The position numbers were made by a program, and so were the translations under genes. The notes under the pieces were generated by a model. That model worked only from the letters and a program-made list of their open reading frames with translations, made no database searches and had not been told where the DNA came from. 64,000 nucleotides of DNA. Origin: Carnobacterium gallinarum DSM 4847. Its GTDB lineage: Bacteria > Bacillota > Bacilli > Lactobacillales > Carnobacteriaceae. How positions within the stretch are numbered: position 1 is the stretch's first letter; the number at the start of each line of letters is the position of its first letter. Below, one piece after another: positions 37,384-46,510 of the stretch. The stretch is from positions 1 to 64,000 of the forward strand of contig NZ_JQLU01000003.1 of NCBI RefSeq assembly GCF_000744375.1, in the 5' to 3' direction.

Positions 37384-39669
37384 TTATTTTTTAGAAATGA
37401 TCTTTAATTCAGGAAATAACAGATCTAATACCGCCATCGTTAAACGACGACCTTTGCCTTTATAAGGGAAGGTATGCATATGCATCGCTGGATTAAAGTT
37501 AGCTTCAATCACTGCATAACCAGGTTGTTCCTTCGTACTTGGTTGCGTATAATCAGGGATAATTAAATCTACTCCACAAACAACGGCGCCCACGGCTTTT
37601 GTCATCTCAATTGCAGCTTTTTTATAGCTATCATCAATGGTATCAGTGTAGTCAAATGAATCTCCGCCTGTACTAATATTAGAGTTCTCTCGCAAATACA
37701 CTGTTACTTCTGTAGCCGGAATATCATCGATTTTATATCCTTGCTCTTTTAACATTAATTGTTCAATCTCACCTAATTGGATAATTTCAAGTGGTGCTAA
37801 ATGATCTGTTCCACGTAAAGGATCTTGATTCTTTGTAGCAACTAATTCTTTAATTGTATGAATCCCATCCCCAACAACATTAGCTGGCATTCGTAGCATA
37901 ATCGCTTTAACAGAGTCTCCTAAAACAAAGAAACGATACTCGGTTCCCGTAATAAATTCCTCAACTAGAATCGCTTTATCTTCTTTAAAAGCAAAATCAA
38001 CCGCCAAATCATAGTCTTCTTTTGAGGGACCATCTTTAAAAATAGAAATACCCACGCCAAAATTGGTTGATTTAGGTTTAATTACAATTCCTTTGCCACT
38101 ATAATTCCAATAAGCAGCTTTAGCTTCATTGGCCTGCTGATATTCCTCACCAGCTGGCACTTTAAACCCAGCTCCTGCTAAAACTTTTTTAGTTACTGTT
38201 TTATTTTCCATAATTAAAGGAGCAATATATTGATCTTTAGAGGTCATATTTGCATTTTTTACATATTCAATATGTGCCTCATGTGTTAGTTTTAAAAATT
38301 GTTCACTGGCATCTAAAATATCAACTTCAACGCCTTTTTGAATCGCATCAAACATTAATAGTTGTGTTGATAATTCCATTTCCGTAAATCCTCTTAAACT
38401 ATAAGGTTTTGCCAAAGCTTCCTCTTTAAACTGCTTGCCTAATTGCAAACCAAATTCTGTATAAGAACCCACTTTAGCAATATCTTCAATCATTTTACCT
38501 GCAAGAGTTTTTTGAGGATTAAGAATTTGAGCTTTTGCTGCTAATATCAATTCTTTATTTTCTTTCATTAAATCAGTTTCTTGAATCATTTCTAACATAT
38601 TATCAATTAAGCCCAACGCTTCTTTTTGATAATTTGAACTAGCGTGTGGATGTTCCAAAGCAGTTTTTTCATTCATGATATTACCAGCTTCAATTTCCTC
38701 AACAGTAGCTGTTTTATCTAACCAAACTAATGATAGTAAGAACAAATGAATTAATTTCATATCCGTTTTCTGCATTCCAAAGGCTGCATATGGATTTAAA
38801 TCAAACATTCTAAATTCTAAGTAATGAATGCCCTCGGTTAATAAATCTCGAACCTTTTTCCCACCACGAAGACGAACAGGTGAATAAAATTCCTTCTCTT
38901 CACTTAAAGCTCCTTCTTGAACAAGAGCTTCAATATCTTCCACATAACTTTCCAGAGAAGCAAACGAAACCCGCACATCCTCAGTATTTACATAACCATA
39001 ATGACTGCTACGAACACTACGAACATAGTCTTTTAATGGTTCTTGATTTTCTTGATAAAAATTGTCTGCTACAATTGGTGACGCGCCAAATAAATACGTC
39101 AATAACCAACGATAACGCAAAAAGTTTTTGGCTAATTTCATATAGATTTCAGATTGAAATGTTGAATACTCTTTTATTTCAGTCTGATTTTGAAATAAAG
39201 CTTGTAAGAAATGGGAATCCAATTCAAAATTATAATGAATTCCACAGACCATCTGCTTCTTTTTCCCATATTTTTCAGCCAAATGAAGCCGATAATTAAC
39301 ATCTGCTTGATTATCCAATTGTGCAACCGAGATTTGTTTTTCTTCTGGTAATTCAACTGGCATGCTCATTGGCCAAATTAATTCTGATTCAGGCAAAGAG
39401 CGCTGAGCCACATCATGAAGAGCCATTAACCAATTGTACATTTCATCAATTGTACGGACAGGTGGGGTCACCAATTCTAATTGAGATTCACTAAAGTCTG
39501 TTTGAATATATGGATGATAGCTACGATTTCCTAATAAATTAGGATGTCCAGTTAATGCTAATTTACCAGTCTCGGTTACCCGAAGTCCTTCTTTTTCAAT
39601 TCCAAATGTTCCTTTAAAAAAAGCTGGTGCTAAATGTTGTTCTCTAATTCTGTTTTTAAGTCGATTCAT
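37384..39669 (-). CDS. gshAB: Bifunctional glutathione synthetase GshAB (GshF)
   Basis: Fused glutamate-cysteine ligase and glutathione synthetase, 761 residues, making glutathione from Glu, Cys and Gly in the cytosol. The N-terminal ligase half shows GTFGIEKEGLRV at 20-31 and YIQTDFSESQLELVTPP. The C-terminal half, from about 490, is an ATP-grasp domain (GIVIKPKSTNFGVGISIF, VEEFITGTEYRFFVLGD, EANFNPAMHMHTFPY). This fusion is typical of streptococci, enterococci, Listeria and relatives. Only two bases separate it from the upstream MazG-like gene. Confidence 0.95.
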   Translation of the reverse strand: MNRLKNRIREQHLAPAFFKGTFGIEKEGLRVTETGKLALTGHPNLLGNRSYHPYIQTDFSESQLELVTPPVRTIDEMYNWLMALHDVAQRSLPESELIWPMSMPVELPEEKQISVAQLDNQADVNYRLHLAEKYGKKKQMVCGIHYNFELDSHFLQALFQNQTEIKEYSTFQSEIYMKLAKNFLRYRWLLTYLFGASPIVADNFYQENQEPLKDYVRSVRSSHYGYVNTEDVRVSFASLESYVEDIEALVQEGALSEEKEFYSPVRLRGGKKVRDLLTEGIHYLEFRMFDLNPYAAFGMQKTDMKLIHLFLLSLVWLDKTATVEEIEAGNIMNEKTALEHPHASSNYQKEALGLIDNMLEMIQETDLMKENKELILAAKAQILNPQKTLAGKMIEDIAKVGSYTEFGLQLGKQFKEEALAKPYSLRGFTEMELSTQLLMFDAIQKGVEVDILDASEQFLKLTHEAHIEYVKNANMTSKDQYIAPLIMENKTVTKKVLAGAGFKVPAGEEYQQANEAKAAYWNYSGKGIVIKPKSTNFGVGISIFKDGPSKEDYDLAVDFAFKEDKAILVEEFITGTEYRFFVLGDSVKAIMLRMPANVVGDGIHTIKELVATKNQDPLRGTDHLAPLEIIQLGEIEQLMLKEQGYKIDDIPATEVTVYLRENSNISTGGDSFDYTDTIDDSYKKAAIEMTKAVGAVVCGVDLIIPDYTQPSTKEQPGYAVIEANFNPAMHMHTFPYKGKGRRLTMAVLDLLFPELKIISKK

Positions 39670-39671
39670 GA

Positions 39672-40193
39672 TTAAGTACCTCTTCTATTCGTGTTTTGTC
39701 GTTCTATTTCCATTTTTATTTTTCTTTCCGGAGCAAAATCAGCTTCCCAATTTATTGGCTTTAAAACCTTCCCATCAGTTTCTCGGTAATGTGGTTTGCC
39801 ATCTGGAAATAATTTTCCCATATTGGCTTGATGAACAAAATGAAAAATTGGTCTAGGATCGACTCCCATTAAAACAAATGAGCCATAATTAAAATAGTTG
39901 GCGTCTGTTAAAGCATCAATCTGACCTATCAAGATATCCTCAACTGGCTTTGCTTCTTCCTTGATTTTTGTGACAGTTTGCAGAATGGATTCTTGCCACT
40001 TTGCGATAAGTTGATCAAACTCATCTTCATTCCCACCAACACTTGCATATAAAAATTCAATCATTTCTTCTGTTGTAAAACTGGCTCTCTGTAGAGCTTC
40101 TATTGGACTAAAAGCTGTGGGAACTAAGTTTTCTGCTGGATGAAATGTATCATGAAATTCTTTCACTTGCTCATATTCAGATAAGTGACTCAT
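39672..40193 (-). CDS. MazG/HisE-like nucleotide pyrophosphohydrolase
   Basis: 173 residues of the phosphoribosyl-ATP pyrophosphohydrolase-like superfamily. The helical metal site is read in TTEEMIEFLYASVGGNEDEFDQL; the extended C-terminal half (YGSFVLMGVDPRPIFHFVHQ, then GKVLKP) is typical of the Gram-positive subgroup. Substrate unknown, probably a noncanonical nucleotide. It ends two bases before gshAB, so the pair is presumably one transcript. Confidence 0.75.
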   Translation of the reverse strand: MSHLSEYEQVKEFHDTFHPAENLVPTAFSPIEALQRASFTTEEMIEFLYASVGGNEDEFDQLIAKWQESILQTVTKIKEEAKPVEDILIGQIDALTDANYFNYGSFVLMGVDPRPIFHFVHQANMGKLFPDGKPHYRETDGKVLKPINWEADFAPERKIKMEIERQNTNRRGT

Positions 40194-40390
40194 ATATCAT
40201 ACACTCCTTTAAACTAATACTTTGCCCTTCATTATAACTTACTGCTTTTGTAAAGGAAAAAAATTTGTCTTATCATAGAAAGAAAAACAGCTAATCTTCA
40301 TTCTAAATTGTTGGATTTCCGCCATATTTATTACTAGTCCCTCTTTAAAAAGTAGTCTCTAACAATTACATAGTTTATCTTATACAAAAA

Positions 40391-40422
40391 AATAGTCATG
40401 GAACCTTCATTCCCATGACTAA
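40391..40422 (-). terminator. Terminator after coiled-coil membrane protein gene
   Basis: On the minus strand TTAGTCATGGG pairs with the CCATGACTA arm around a ten-base loop; TTTTTTT follows. Confidence 0.85.
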
Positions 40423-40426
40423 CTTC

Positions 40427-41761
40427 TTACTCATTTTTGGCTTTCATTTGATCCATCAAACGTTTGCGCAACACAATATTTTCTGATTCAACTAAGCGTC
40501 GCTCAGTTACCTGTTTACGAATAGTTTCTTGTAGTCTTTCAATATTCTCGACTCGAATCTCTTCTTTGTTTCTAGCTTCTGCCAATTGATTTCGTTCCAC
40601 CGTTGTTTCATTTAATTGTTGAACAAGCTCTTCCATTTGTTTTTTTAATTGTTCATTTTTTTCAATCAACCACTCATTTTTCTTAGTTAATTTTTTTGTG
40701 TGACGTTCAAATCGTCCATCCGTCAATGTTGTATAAATCAAGTAGGCTCCTAAAAAAGCTGAAAAAATCGGAAAAATAACTGAACTTTGTTTCAATAAAG
40801 AAATAACAACAACACTAGCTCCCGAAAGAATACAGATATATAGACCTATTGAGAAGGATTTATCTTTTCGCTCTTCATCCATGTCATGATAAAAATCTGT
40901 TTGATTTTGCAATTCTTGGACTTTTAACTGTAGCTCATCTAGTTCTGCTTGAGTTCTTTGGTACAGCTCTTGTTCTTTTTCAGCATAACGTTGTTCTACC
41001 TGTTCTTGATACAATAAGAACCATTCCTTTTCCCGGTTAAGACGTAAAAAATCAGCTGATAATTTCGCTTGATGCTCCGCTTTTTCTGAAAGCAATTCAT
41101 GGGCCGTCCCTGTTTTTAAATCATTTAATTCAAGTTGAGTTTCAACTAAAAGTTGAGTGGATTCAGCCTTTGCTTGACTACGAGTTCGGTCTGCTTCAAG
41201 TCGCGCTTCATATAGTAGAGCTTGCTCTTTCTCACTTAAACTTGCCTCTAGTTCACTTTGTTTTTCTTGATAAAGTTGATTAAGGTCATCTAAACGTTTT
41301 GATAATTCATTATCTTGACGTTGTTTTTCATGTTCAACTTCTTTTTGATAACGAACTAGTTGTTCTTTCAATTCCGTAATTTCATTCTGAACTGCATCGT
41401 ACATCTCATTTGATTCACTAAAAGCATTTTGCAAAATCAGCTCGGCTTGCATCTTAGCATTTTCTAAAATTGCTTCTTCTTTAGCTGCAATTTTCCGATT
41501 CAATTCATTCTTCTTTTCGTCATATTCGCTAATCAGCTCACTAATCTTTGTCTGATATTCTAACTCAAGTTCTGCTTGTTTTTCTTCAAACCGCTGAATA
41601 TTCAATTCGTTCACCTTAGAAACTGAATCCGTAATCAAATCATTTAATGTAACTTTAACTGTATCAACCATCTGACTCGTAATATTTTTAGTATCTTCAA
41701 TAATTTGTGGTTTAAATGTAATTTTTATTTTTTCATCTTTTTCTTTTGAAGATTCAGACAT
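40427..41761 (-). CDS. Coiled-coil protein with central membrane hairpin
   Basis: 444 residues. Residues 40-300 are an almost unbroken coiled coil rich in Glu, Gln and Lys (ALLYEARLEADRTRSQA type heptads). Two adjacent hydrophobic stretches follow (about 303-345, GLYICILSGASVVVISLL and IFPIFSAFLGAYLIYTTL), then a second coiled coil to the end. With both ends charged and no signal peptide, both coils probably lie in the cytoplasm, joined by a membrane hairpin. No family is recognised. It may be a membrane-tethered scaffold. Confidence 0.6.
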   Translation of the reverse strand: MSESSKEKDEKIKITFKPQIIEDTKNITSQMVDTVKVTLNDLITDSVSKVNELNIQRFEEKQAELELEYQTKISELISEYDEKKNELNRKIAAKEEAILENAKMQAELILQNAFSESNEMYDAVQNEITELKEQLVRYQKEVEHEKQRQDNELSKRLDDLNQLYQEKQSELEASLSEKEQALLYEARLEADRTRSQAKAESTQLLVETQLELNDLKTGTAHELLSEKAEHQAKLSADFLRLNREKEWFLLYQEQVEQRYAEKEQELYQRTQAELDELQLKVQELQNQTDFYHDMDEERKDKSFSIGLYICILSGASVVVISLLKQSSVIFPIFSAFLGAYLIYTTLTDGRFERHTKKLTKKNEWLIEKNEQLKKQMEELVQQLNETTVERNQLAEARNKEEIRVENIERLQETIRKQVTERRLVESENIVLRKRLMDQMKAKNE

Positions 41762-41924
41762 ATAAGAACTCCTTTCCCCTTAGCTTGACTTGCTATAGCT
41801 AGTGGATCAATTAAATTAATTAAGACTGTATCACTGTTTTTTCATAAAAAAACAGATTCTCTACCATTATCTCAAAAAAAAACAAAAAATGCACCTAATT
41901 TTCATTAAAATTTAATTTGTAAAA

Positions 41925-41975
41925 AAAACATCTCTTTAAAGAAAGTAACTGTCCTTTCTTTAGAGAAATGTTTTA
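41925..41975 (-). terminator. Terminator after lrgB
   Basis: AAAACAT-CTCT-TTAAAGAAAG pairs with its complement around TAACTGT (right arm CTTTCTTTA then ATGTTTT); it lies a few bases beyond the lrgB stop and is flanked by A and T runs. Confidence 0.8.
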
Positions 41976-41980
41976 GTCAT

Positions 41981-42688
41981 TTAAAAAAATAATACAACAA
42001 TTAACTTCATCATTAACGGAGCAACAAAAACGGTCACTACTCCCGTTACACCAATGGCTAAACCTGACATTGCTCCTTCTACATGACCTAACTCTAATGC
42101 TTTTGAGGTTCCAATTGCATGAGCCGAACTACCTAAAGCCACACCTTTAGCCACTGGGTCTTCAACTTTTAGAAAAGTTAAAATAGGCGGACCAATAATT
42201 GAACCGATTATTCCTGTGACAATAACAATAACCAAAGTCACTGTCGCAATCCCATTCATTTTTTCAGAAATACCCAATGCAATCGCAGTTGTAACTGATT
42301 TTGGCATAATTGATACAATTAAATCTTCCTTTAATTGCAACATAACGGCTAAACACCCCGTCATAAAAGTTCCAAAAATCGTTCCTAATAAAATTCCTGT
42401 AACGATCGATCGAACGTGTTTTTTTAGTAAATGAAACGTATTATATAATGGAATTCCTAAAGCTACTGTAGCTGGTGTAATTAAAATATTTAAAATACTA
42501 CCACCTTTAAAATAATTTTCATAAGAAATATGTCCAATTTTTAAAAATAAAATGACAAAAACAGTTGAAACTACCAATGGATTAAATAACGGAAAAGGGA
42601 ATTTCTTAAATAACCCTAAAGCTAATAAATACATTCCAATTGATAAAATCAACCCAAACATAGGGTTACTTGTGAGCTCTTGATACAT
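41981..42688 (-). CDS. lrgB: LrgB-type membrane protein
   Basis: 235 residues, six to seven membrane helices, of the LrgB/CidB family linked to murein hydrolase control and, in several bacteria, pyruvate transport. Diagnostic segments are SIMPKSVTTAIALGISEKMNG and GSSAHAIGTSKALELG. It overlaps lrgA by 23 bases. LrgAB and CidAB cannot be separated by sequence alone. LytSR-type regulators are not in the window. Confidence 0.9.
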   Translation of the reverse strand: MYQELTSNPMFGLILSIGMYLLALGLFKKFPFPLFNPLVVSTVFVILFLKIGHISYENYFKGGSILNILITPATVALGIPLYNTFHLLKKHVRSIVTGILLGTIFGTFMTGCLAVMLQLKEDLIVSIMPKSVTTAIALGISEKMNGIATVTLVIVIVTGIIGSIIGPPILTFLKVEDPVAKGVALGSSAHAIGTSKALELGHVEGAMSGLAIGVTGVVTVFVAPLMMKLIVVLFF

Positions 42689-43079
42689 TTTTCACATCGT
42701 CCTTTCCAATTTCCTCTTCCTCAGCAGGTTCATCTTCAAAACGACGCTTCACAGCCTGAACAACGACTCCAACAAAAGCAACGGTCAAAGCTGTAGTAAC
42801 AAATGAAACAATTAACAATAACCACCAAGTGTCTTTAATAACTGGAAAATAAACCATGATTCCTACTCCAGCAGGTAGAAATAAAATACTTAAATTACCT
42901 AGTAAGAATCCACCAACTGTTTCAACATCCTTGACTTTTAGCACTTTAAATTGCAAAGCTAAAAATAAAAGCAACATGCCGATTACACTTCCAGGGACTG
43001 GCAAAGCCAGTACTTTTGACAACACTTCTCCTAAAAACGAAAAGCTTAAAATATACAGTAACTGTTTATAAATAGTCAT
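42666..43079 (-). CDS. lrgA: LrgA/CidA holin-like protein
   Basis: 137 residues with four membrane helices (LPVPGSVIGMLLLFLALQ is the family signature) and a charged acidic C-terminal tail (DEPAEEEEIGKDD). Holin- or antiholin-like partner of LrgB, with which it overlaps. Role in autolysis or pyruvate flux is known for relatives only. Confidence 0.9.
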   Translation of the reverse strand: MTIYKQLLYILSFSFLGEVLSKVLALPVPGSVIGMLLLFLALQFKVLKVKDVETVGGFLLGNLSILFLPAGVGIMVYFPVIKDTWWLLLIVSFVTTALTVAFVGVVVQAVKRRFEDEPAEEEEIGKDDVKNVSRAHK

Positions 43080-43238
43080 AATTTCCCTCCATACATCTAA
43101 TACTATACCATAATGTTCTTGAAAATAAAGGAGATTTCCAAATCTATCCTTTTATAATAAGGCTTTCATAACTATTTTTCATGGTTTTTAATAAAAGTAT
43201 TCTTTTTTATTTAGAATTAAATTTAATTCTACTGAACA

Positions 43239-43286
43239 GAACATTCGTTCTAAACTGTAGTTAGTTCAGCTAAAAAGTGGTATAAT
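43239..43286 (+). promoter_or_regulatory. rarA promoter with LexA-like box
   Basis: AGAACATTCGTTCT (43238-43251) has the perfect GAAC-N4-GTTC core of the Gram-positive LexA site. It lies just upstream of an extended -10 promoter, TGG TATAAT (43281-43286), whose -35 (TAGTTA, 43258-43263) is weak. Suggests that rarA belongs to the SOS regulon here; the location upstream of -35 leaves repression less certain than at 5379. Confidence 0.6.
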
Positions 43287-43348
43287 TAATCTAGTGATAA
43301 ATTGAAGAAATCAAGAAAATAAACCTTTTTACCGCTAAGGAGGACACT

Positions 43349-44629
43349 ATGAATCAACCATTAGCTTTTCGGATGCGTCCGACAAATATCGATCAAATCG
43401 TTGGTCAAACCCATCTTGTTGGCGAAGGTAAGATTATTCGTCGTATGGTGGAGTCAAAAATGCTTTCCTCTATGATCCTTTATGGACCACCTGGAATTGG
43501 AAAAACGAGTATTGCCAGTGCTATTGCCGGCTCAACAAAATACGCCTTTAGAACCTTGAATGCCGCTACTGATACCAAGAAAGATTTACAGATTGTTGTT
43601 GAAGAAGCTCGAATGAGTGGAACAGTCATTCTCTTATTGGATGAAGTCCATCGTTTAGATAAACCAAAACAAGATTTTTTATTGCCTCATTTAGAAAATG
43701 GTCGTGTTGTCATGATTGGGGCAACAACAGAGAATCCTTATATTACAATCAATCCTGCGATTCGTAGTCGAACACAGATTTTTGAACTAAAACCTTTATC
43801 TATTGAAGATATCGAAAAGGCGATTGAATCAGCTCTAAATGATCCGGTACACGGATTAGGTACGCAATCAATCGAATTAACTAAAGAAGCCCTACTCCAC
43901 TTTGCTAGAGCAACTAATGGTGACCTACGTAGTTCATTAAACGGACTCGAATTAGCCGCAAAATCAACCCATCCTGCTGTTGATGGTATCATTAGAATTG
44001 ATTTAGAAGTGGCAGAAGAATGTGTTCAACGAAAAGCTCTCACTCACGATAAAGATGGGGATGCCCACTACGATGTTATTTCTGCATTGCAAAAATCTGT
44101 TCGTGGTAGCGATGTGAATGCTGCATTGCATTATATGGCTCGTTTAGTCGAAGCAGGTGATTTACCCATTATTGCCCGACGTTTAATGGTCATTGCCTAT
44201 GAAGATATTGGATTAGCGAATCCCGCCGCTGCCGCACGAACTGTAACTGCTGTACAAGCAGCAGAAAAACTGGGCTTTCCGGAAGCTCGAATTCCGTTAG
44301 CAACTGCTATAGTTGATCTCTGCCTTTCACCAAAATCTAATTCGACTTACGTAGCGATAGATGCCGCCCTTAGTGATATTCGGGCTGGAAAAAGTGGAGA
44401 TGTACCCGATCACCTTCGCGACTCTCATTACAAAGGGGCTAAGGATTTAGGTCGTGGCATTGACTATAAATATCCCCATGCCTATCCTGACGCTTGGGTC
44501 AATCAGCAATATCTCCCTGATAAACTAAAAAATGCAATTTACTATGAACCAAATTTTACAGGAAAATACGAAGCTAGCTTGGCAAATCAGTACGATAAAA
44601 TCAATCAAAAGAAAAAAACGAGAGAGTAG
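43349..44629 (+). CDS. rarA: Replication-associated recombination protein RarA (MgsA)
   Basis: AAA+ ATPase of 426 residues related to clamp loaders, acting at stalled forks. Walker A GPPGIGKTS at about 46; Walker B ILLLDEVHRLDK; sensor GATTENPY; sensor 2 in GDLRSSLNGLE. The C-terminal tetramerisation domain includes RGSDVNAALHYMARLVEAGD. ATG follows AAGGAGG. Alone in its unit, with a terminator after it. Confidence 0.94.
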   Translation: MNQPLAFRMRPTNIDQIVGQTHLVGEGKIIRRMVESKMLSSMILYGPPGIGKTSIASAIAGSTKYAFRTLNAATDTKKDLQIVVEEARMSGTVILLLDEVHRLDKPKQDFLLPHLENGRVVMIGATTENPYITINPAIRSRTQIFELKPLSIEDIEKAIESALNDPVHGLGTQSIELTKEALLHFARATNGDLRSSLNGLELAAKSTHPAVDGIIRIDLEVAEECVQRKALTHDKDGDAHYDVISALQKSVRGSDVNAALHYMARLVEAGDLPIIARRLMVIAYEDIGLANPAAAARTVTAVQAAEKLGFPEARIPLATAIVDLCLSPKSNSTYVAIDAALSDIRAGKSGDVPDHLRDSHYKGAKDLGRGIDYKYPHAYPDAWVNQQYLPDKLKNAIYYEPNFTGKYEASLANQYDKINQKKKTRE

Positions 44630-44645
44630 TTTTCTCGTTTTTTTC
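44612..44645 (+). terminator. Terminator after rarA
   Basis: AAAAAAACGAGA pairs with TCTCGTTTTTTT over an eight-base loop that contains the rarA stop region. Confidence 0.88.
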
Positions 44646-44738
44646 TTGCTACATATCCCTTCAAATTTCATTATTTTTATGCTATGCTTACCTTTGAATT
44701 TGGAAAATCATTTTCTGATGAATGAAGGGAGTTTTTTT

Positions 44739-45023
44739 ATGATTATTACTATTTTGATGTTGATCTTTGCGATTCTTCTATTTTCAGCTGCTGGATTTTT
44801 ATTAAGTAGCAAATCTAGTCTATTGATTATTAAGGAAGTTCCTAATGAACATGTAGCAAATTTAAATTTTTTTAGATTCTATGGATTTGCCTTACTGTTA
44901 TGCGGACTATTTAATTTAGTTTTATTATTTTTTCAACCAGCATGGTTATTGCTCACTTTTTTAATAATCACCTGCTTCTTGATTTTATTTTTTATTTTAG
45001 GCTTAAATAAACGCATTCATTAA
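44739..45023 (+). CDS. Three-helix membrane protein, unrecognised
   Basis: 94 residues with three hydrophobic helices: 1-22 (MIITILMLIFAILLFSAAGF), about 44-65 and 70-88. A short hydrophilic segment (SKSSLLIIKEVPNEHVANLN) links the first two. ATG at 44739 follows AAGGGAG; a longer frame runs back into rarA without a start site. It resembles DUF3784-like small membrane proteins but is not assigned. Its terminator has been split by the IS element. Confidence 0.6.
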   Translation: MIITILMLIFAILLFSAAGFLLSSKSSLLIIKEVPNEHVANLNFFRFYGFALLLCGLFNLVLLFFQPAWLLLTFLIITCFLILFFILGLNKRIH

Positions 45024-45045
45024 AAAAATCAGCCCACTATATTAG
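45024..45045 (+). terminator. Left half of a terminator split by the IS
   Basis: AAAAAATCAGCC (left arm) and, beyond the IS, GGCTGATTTTT (46572-46582) are complementary; between them the flanks also match (ACTA/TAGT). With the IS and one TAG copy removed, the DNA forms one bidirectional terminator between the membrane protein and the minus-strand gene at 46582. Confidence 0.8.
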
Positions 45046-45053
45046 TGTACCGC

Positions 45054-45099
45054 CCCCCAAAAGTTAGACCTAAAAAATCTAACTTTTGGGGGTCTTTTT
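45054..45099 (+). terminator. Terminator hairpin at the IS left end
   Basis: CCCCCAAAAGTTAGA (45054-45068) pairs perfectly with TCTAACTTTTGGGGG (45078-45092), followed by TCTTTTT. The right arm contains the orfA ribosome site (GGGGG), so transcripts entering from outside are terminated or have that site masked. Confidence 0.8.
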
Positions 45100-45101
45100 G
45101 T

Positions 45102-45662
45102 ATGGCAAAATATAGCACAGAATTTAAGATGAACGTTGTACAAAACTATTTAAATGGAGAAGGTGGAATGAAGTATTTAGCTAAAAAATATGGCATTAAA
45201 GGAATCTCTCAAGTACAAATTTGGATAAATACGTACAAAGAATTTGGTGAGGAAGGTCTACTTCGTAGTCGCCAAAATAAAACTTATTCTGTTCAATTCA
45301 AGTTAGATGCGATAGAGTTATATCTAACAACAGAGATGTCCTATCGAGAAGTTGCCAATCAGTTTGGAATGACCAATTTTTCTATGATTGCCAATTGGCG
45401 TAAAGCTTACCAAGAAAATGGAGTAGATGGGCTCTCACAACCGAAAGGACGTCCATCTAAAATGCCTAAAAAAAAGAATAAATTACCAGCTATTGATTCT
45501 TCAAAAAAAGAGTTAACCTATTTAGAAGCGCTAGAGAAAGAAAATCTACAGTTAAAAATTGAACTTGCCTATTTAAAAGAATTAAGGAGGTTGCGTTTGA
45601 TGGAACAGCAACAGAAAAACAAGCACGAATCATTCATAGCCTCCGAGGGAAATTCAGATTAA
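45102..45662 (+). CDS. IS3-family OrfA (DNA-binding)
   Basis: 186 residues with two helix-turn-helix units (YLAKKYGIKGISQVQIWINTY and SYREVANQFGMTNFSMIANW) and a C-terminal leucine-zipper-like helix (YLEALEKENLQLKIELAYLK), as in IS150 InsJ. ATG at 45102 follows GGGGG; the longer open frame begins in the left inverted repeat. A slippery T TTA AAA lies at 45572-45578. Confidence 0.92.
   Translation: MAKYSTEFKMNVVQNYLNGEGGMKYLAKKYGIKGISQVQIWINTYKEFGEEGLLRSRQNKTYSVQFKLDAIELYLTTEMSYREVANQFGMTNFSMIANWRKAYQENGVDGLSQPKGRPSKMPKKKNKLPAIDSSKKELTYLEALEKENLQLKIELAYLKELRRLRLMEQQQKNKHESFIASEGNSD
45572..45578 (+). promoter_or_regulatory. Probable -1 ribosomal frameshift site
   Basis: T TTA AAA in the orfA frame is a standard -1 slippery heptamer. 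After slipping, the orfB frame is open through RIKEVAFDGTATEKQARI into OrfB without a stop. AAGGAGG six bases downstream and the lack of any good independent orfB start support production of a 468-residue OrfAB transposase by frameshifting. Confidence 0.65.
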
Positions 45663-46507
45663 TCGACATTCTTGAAACCCTAGGGTTTCCTAGGTCAACC
45701 TATATGTATTGGCAAAAACGCTTTAACCGTGAAAATCCAGATAAACCAATTGAACAAGAAATGGAAAAAATTCATCACGAACATAAGGATTATGGCTATC
45801 GTCGGATGAATCAAGAACTTAGAAACCGTGGTATCCTTGTGAATAAAAAGAAAGTGCAACGTTTAATGAAAAAATTAGGAATCTTGGTACGCTCATTCAC
45901 ACGGAAATCACGGAAATACAATTCCTATAAAGGAACTGTTGGGAGAGTGGCAAAAAATCGGATTCATCGTCATTTTTATACAAGTATTGTTCATCAAAAA
46001 ATGACAACAGATACAACAGAATTTAAGTATTATGAAAAAGATCACTCGGGTAGTTTGCGTATTAAGAAACTCTATCTAAACCCGTTCATGGATATGTATA
46101 ATAGCGAGATTGTCTCTTACTCAATTTCAGAGAAACCTACAGCAAAAGCGATTATGGATGCATTAAATGGAGCTATTGTGAAAACGAATGATTGCCTCTA
46201 TCGCCGAACGTTCCATTCCGACCAAGGATGGGGATACCAAATGAAAGCCTATAGCCATGAATTAAAAAAGCATCATATTTTTCAAAGTATGTCTCGTAAG
46301 GGAAACTGCTTAGATAATTCTCCTATGGAGAATTTCTTTAGTATTCTCAAACAAGAACTTTACCATGGCGTTATCTACAAAAGCTACCAAGAATTAAAAC
46401 AAGCGATTGAACACTATATAGAGTACTATAATCATTCTCGAATAAAAGAAAAATTAGACTGGCTAAGCCCAGTTCAATTTAGAAAGAAAATGAGTTTAAC
46501 TGCGTAA
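45579..46507 (+). CDS. IS3-family OrfB transposase (DDE), read by -1 frameshift
   Basis: Catalytic part of the transposase. The frame is open from the slippery site; the first ATG is at 45704 but family homology begins earlier (LRGKFRLIDILETLGFPRST). DDE triad: Asp in MTTDTTEFKYY, Asp in FHSDQGWGYQ, Glu 35 residues on in NSPMENFFSILKQE. The rve integrase fold and HTH_21 region (EHKDYGYRRMNQELRNRGI) are complete. Confidence 0.92.
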
Positions 46508-46510
46508 AAA

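Noticed and set aside
38880-39299. 139-codon open frame opposite gshAB
   Set aside because: Antisense shadow; composition follows the complement of gshAB codons.
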